Origin: Wuchereria bancrofti | Taxonomy: Eukaryota > Nematoda > Chromadorea > Rhabditida > Onchocercidae | NCBI GenBank assembly: GCA_005281725.1 | Contig: SSBO01000007.1 | Span: forward strand, 5,855,126 to 5,919,125 | Direction of reading: 5' to 3' | Length of the DNA stretch: 64,000 nucleotides | In this document: positions 63,822-64,000 of the stretch, piece after piece | How the letters are laid out: every line of letters begins with the position of its first letter | How positions within the stretch are numbered: the stretch's first letter is position 1 | Program-made: the position numbers and the translations under genes | The notes under the pieces: generated by a model | Seen by the model: the letters and a program-made list of their open reading frames with translations, nothing else | What the model was told of the DNA's origin: nothing | The model's database searches: none

Positions 63822-63883
63822 CTAAAAAATAACGTCACGTGAACACTCTCCCTCTATTAAAGATGTGACATTTCAATGTTTAC

Positions 63884-63894
63884 CACATTCATCT
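63884..63894 (-). other. Candidate 11-nt micro-exon or exon end of CERT
   Basis: On the minus strand TTTTCGTAG is followed by AGATGAATGTG and a GTAAAC donor, in phase with the exon at 63609-63821, giving Glu-Met-Asn-Val before Leu-Glu-Leu-Met. It could also be the end of a longer exon in the same frame, since the frame stays open for about 40 further bases upstream, or chance. The upstream exons lie outside the window. Confidence 0.25.
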
Positions 63895-64000
63895 CTACGA
63901 AAACAGAACCGGAATTTATCAATGATATAAAATCAAACGACAATCAACACTTCTGACCGATTACTACATTTCAAAGTTGCTTTCTTGATTTCTCTTTCAA

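Overview
This window is nuclear DNA of a very AT-rich eukaryote (by eye about four fifths A+T). It is most likely a nematode, and I would guess a spirurid/filarial-type worm. The reasons are short TTTCAG or TTTTAG acceptors, many small exons, a nematode-style cysteine-rich GPI protein, and animal SLC26, LAS1L and CERT homologues rich in AAT/ATT microsatellites. The species cannot be named from the sequence. I saw no bacterial operons, CRISPR array, rRNA or convincing tRNA.

Layout. 1-4557: microsatellites, a 32-bp minisatellite and AT-rich DNA without a gene. 4558-18492 (minus): an 18-exon SLC26/SulP anion transporter (704 aa), whose first three exons appear twice because of a 1566-bp duplication around a single N. 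18525-38277: nearly 20 kb without a recognisable gene, holding two pairs of long dispersed repeats, three minisatellites, a dense ACGT-motif cluster and an assembly gap. 38278-44413 (plus): a divergent MATH/BTB-type protein (10 exons, 509 aa). 44823-55995 (minus): LAS1L, the pre-rRNA ITS2 endonuclease subunit (13 exons, 477 aa). Its 5.8-kb fourth intron carries, on the opposite strand, a small secreted and probably GPI-anchored ten-cysteine protein (143 aa), two exons of which are again duplicated around a single N. 57955-63821 and beyond (minus): the 3' part of ceramide transfer protein CERT (last 416 aa; the PH domain lies past the window end).

The exon models were built by hand from splice signals and family alignment. 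In every gene all exon phases join without a frameshift, which is the main support for them. The genes do not form one pathway: membrane anion transport, ubiquitin-ligase adaptor or BTB function, ribosome biogenesis, a surface protein, and ER-to-Golgi ceramide transport.

Most notable: three perfect duplications flanking single Ns (assembly artefacts that corrupt gene models); tandem copies of exon ends with their 5' splice sites in two unrelated genes; about 43% of the inferred introns (21 of 49) having T at donor position +3; a cluster of TGCATG (FOX-1-type) sites next to a candidate poison exon in the SLC26 gene; a nested antisense gene in LAS1L; and an atypical FFAT-like motif in CERT. I did not find anything I would call a new molecular system.
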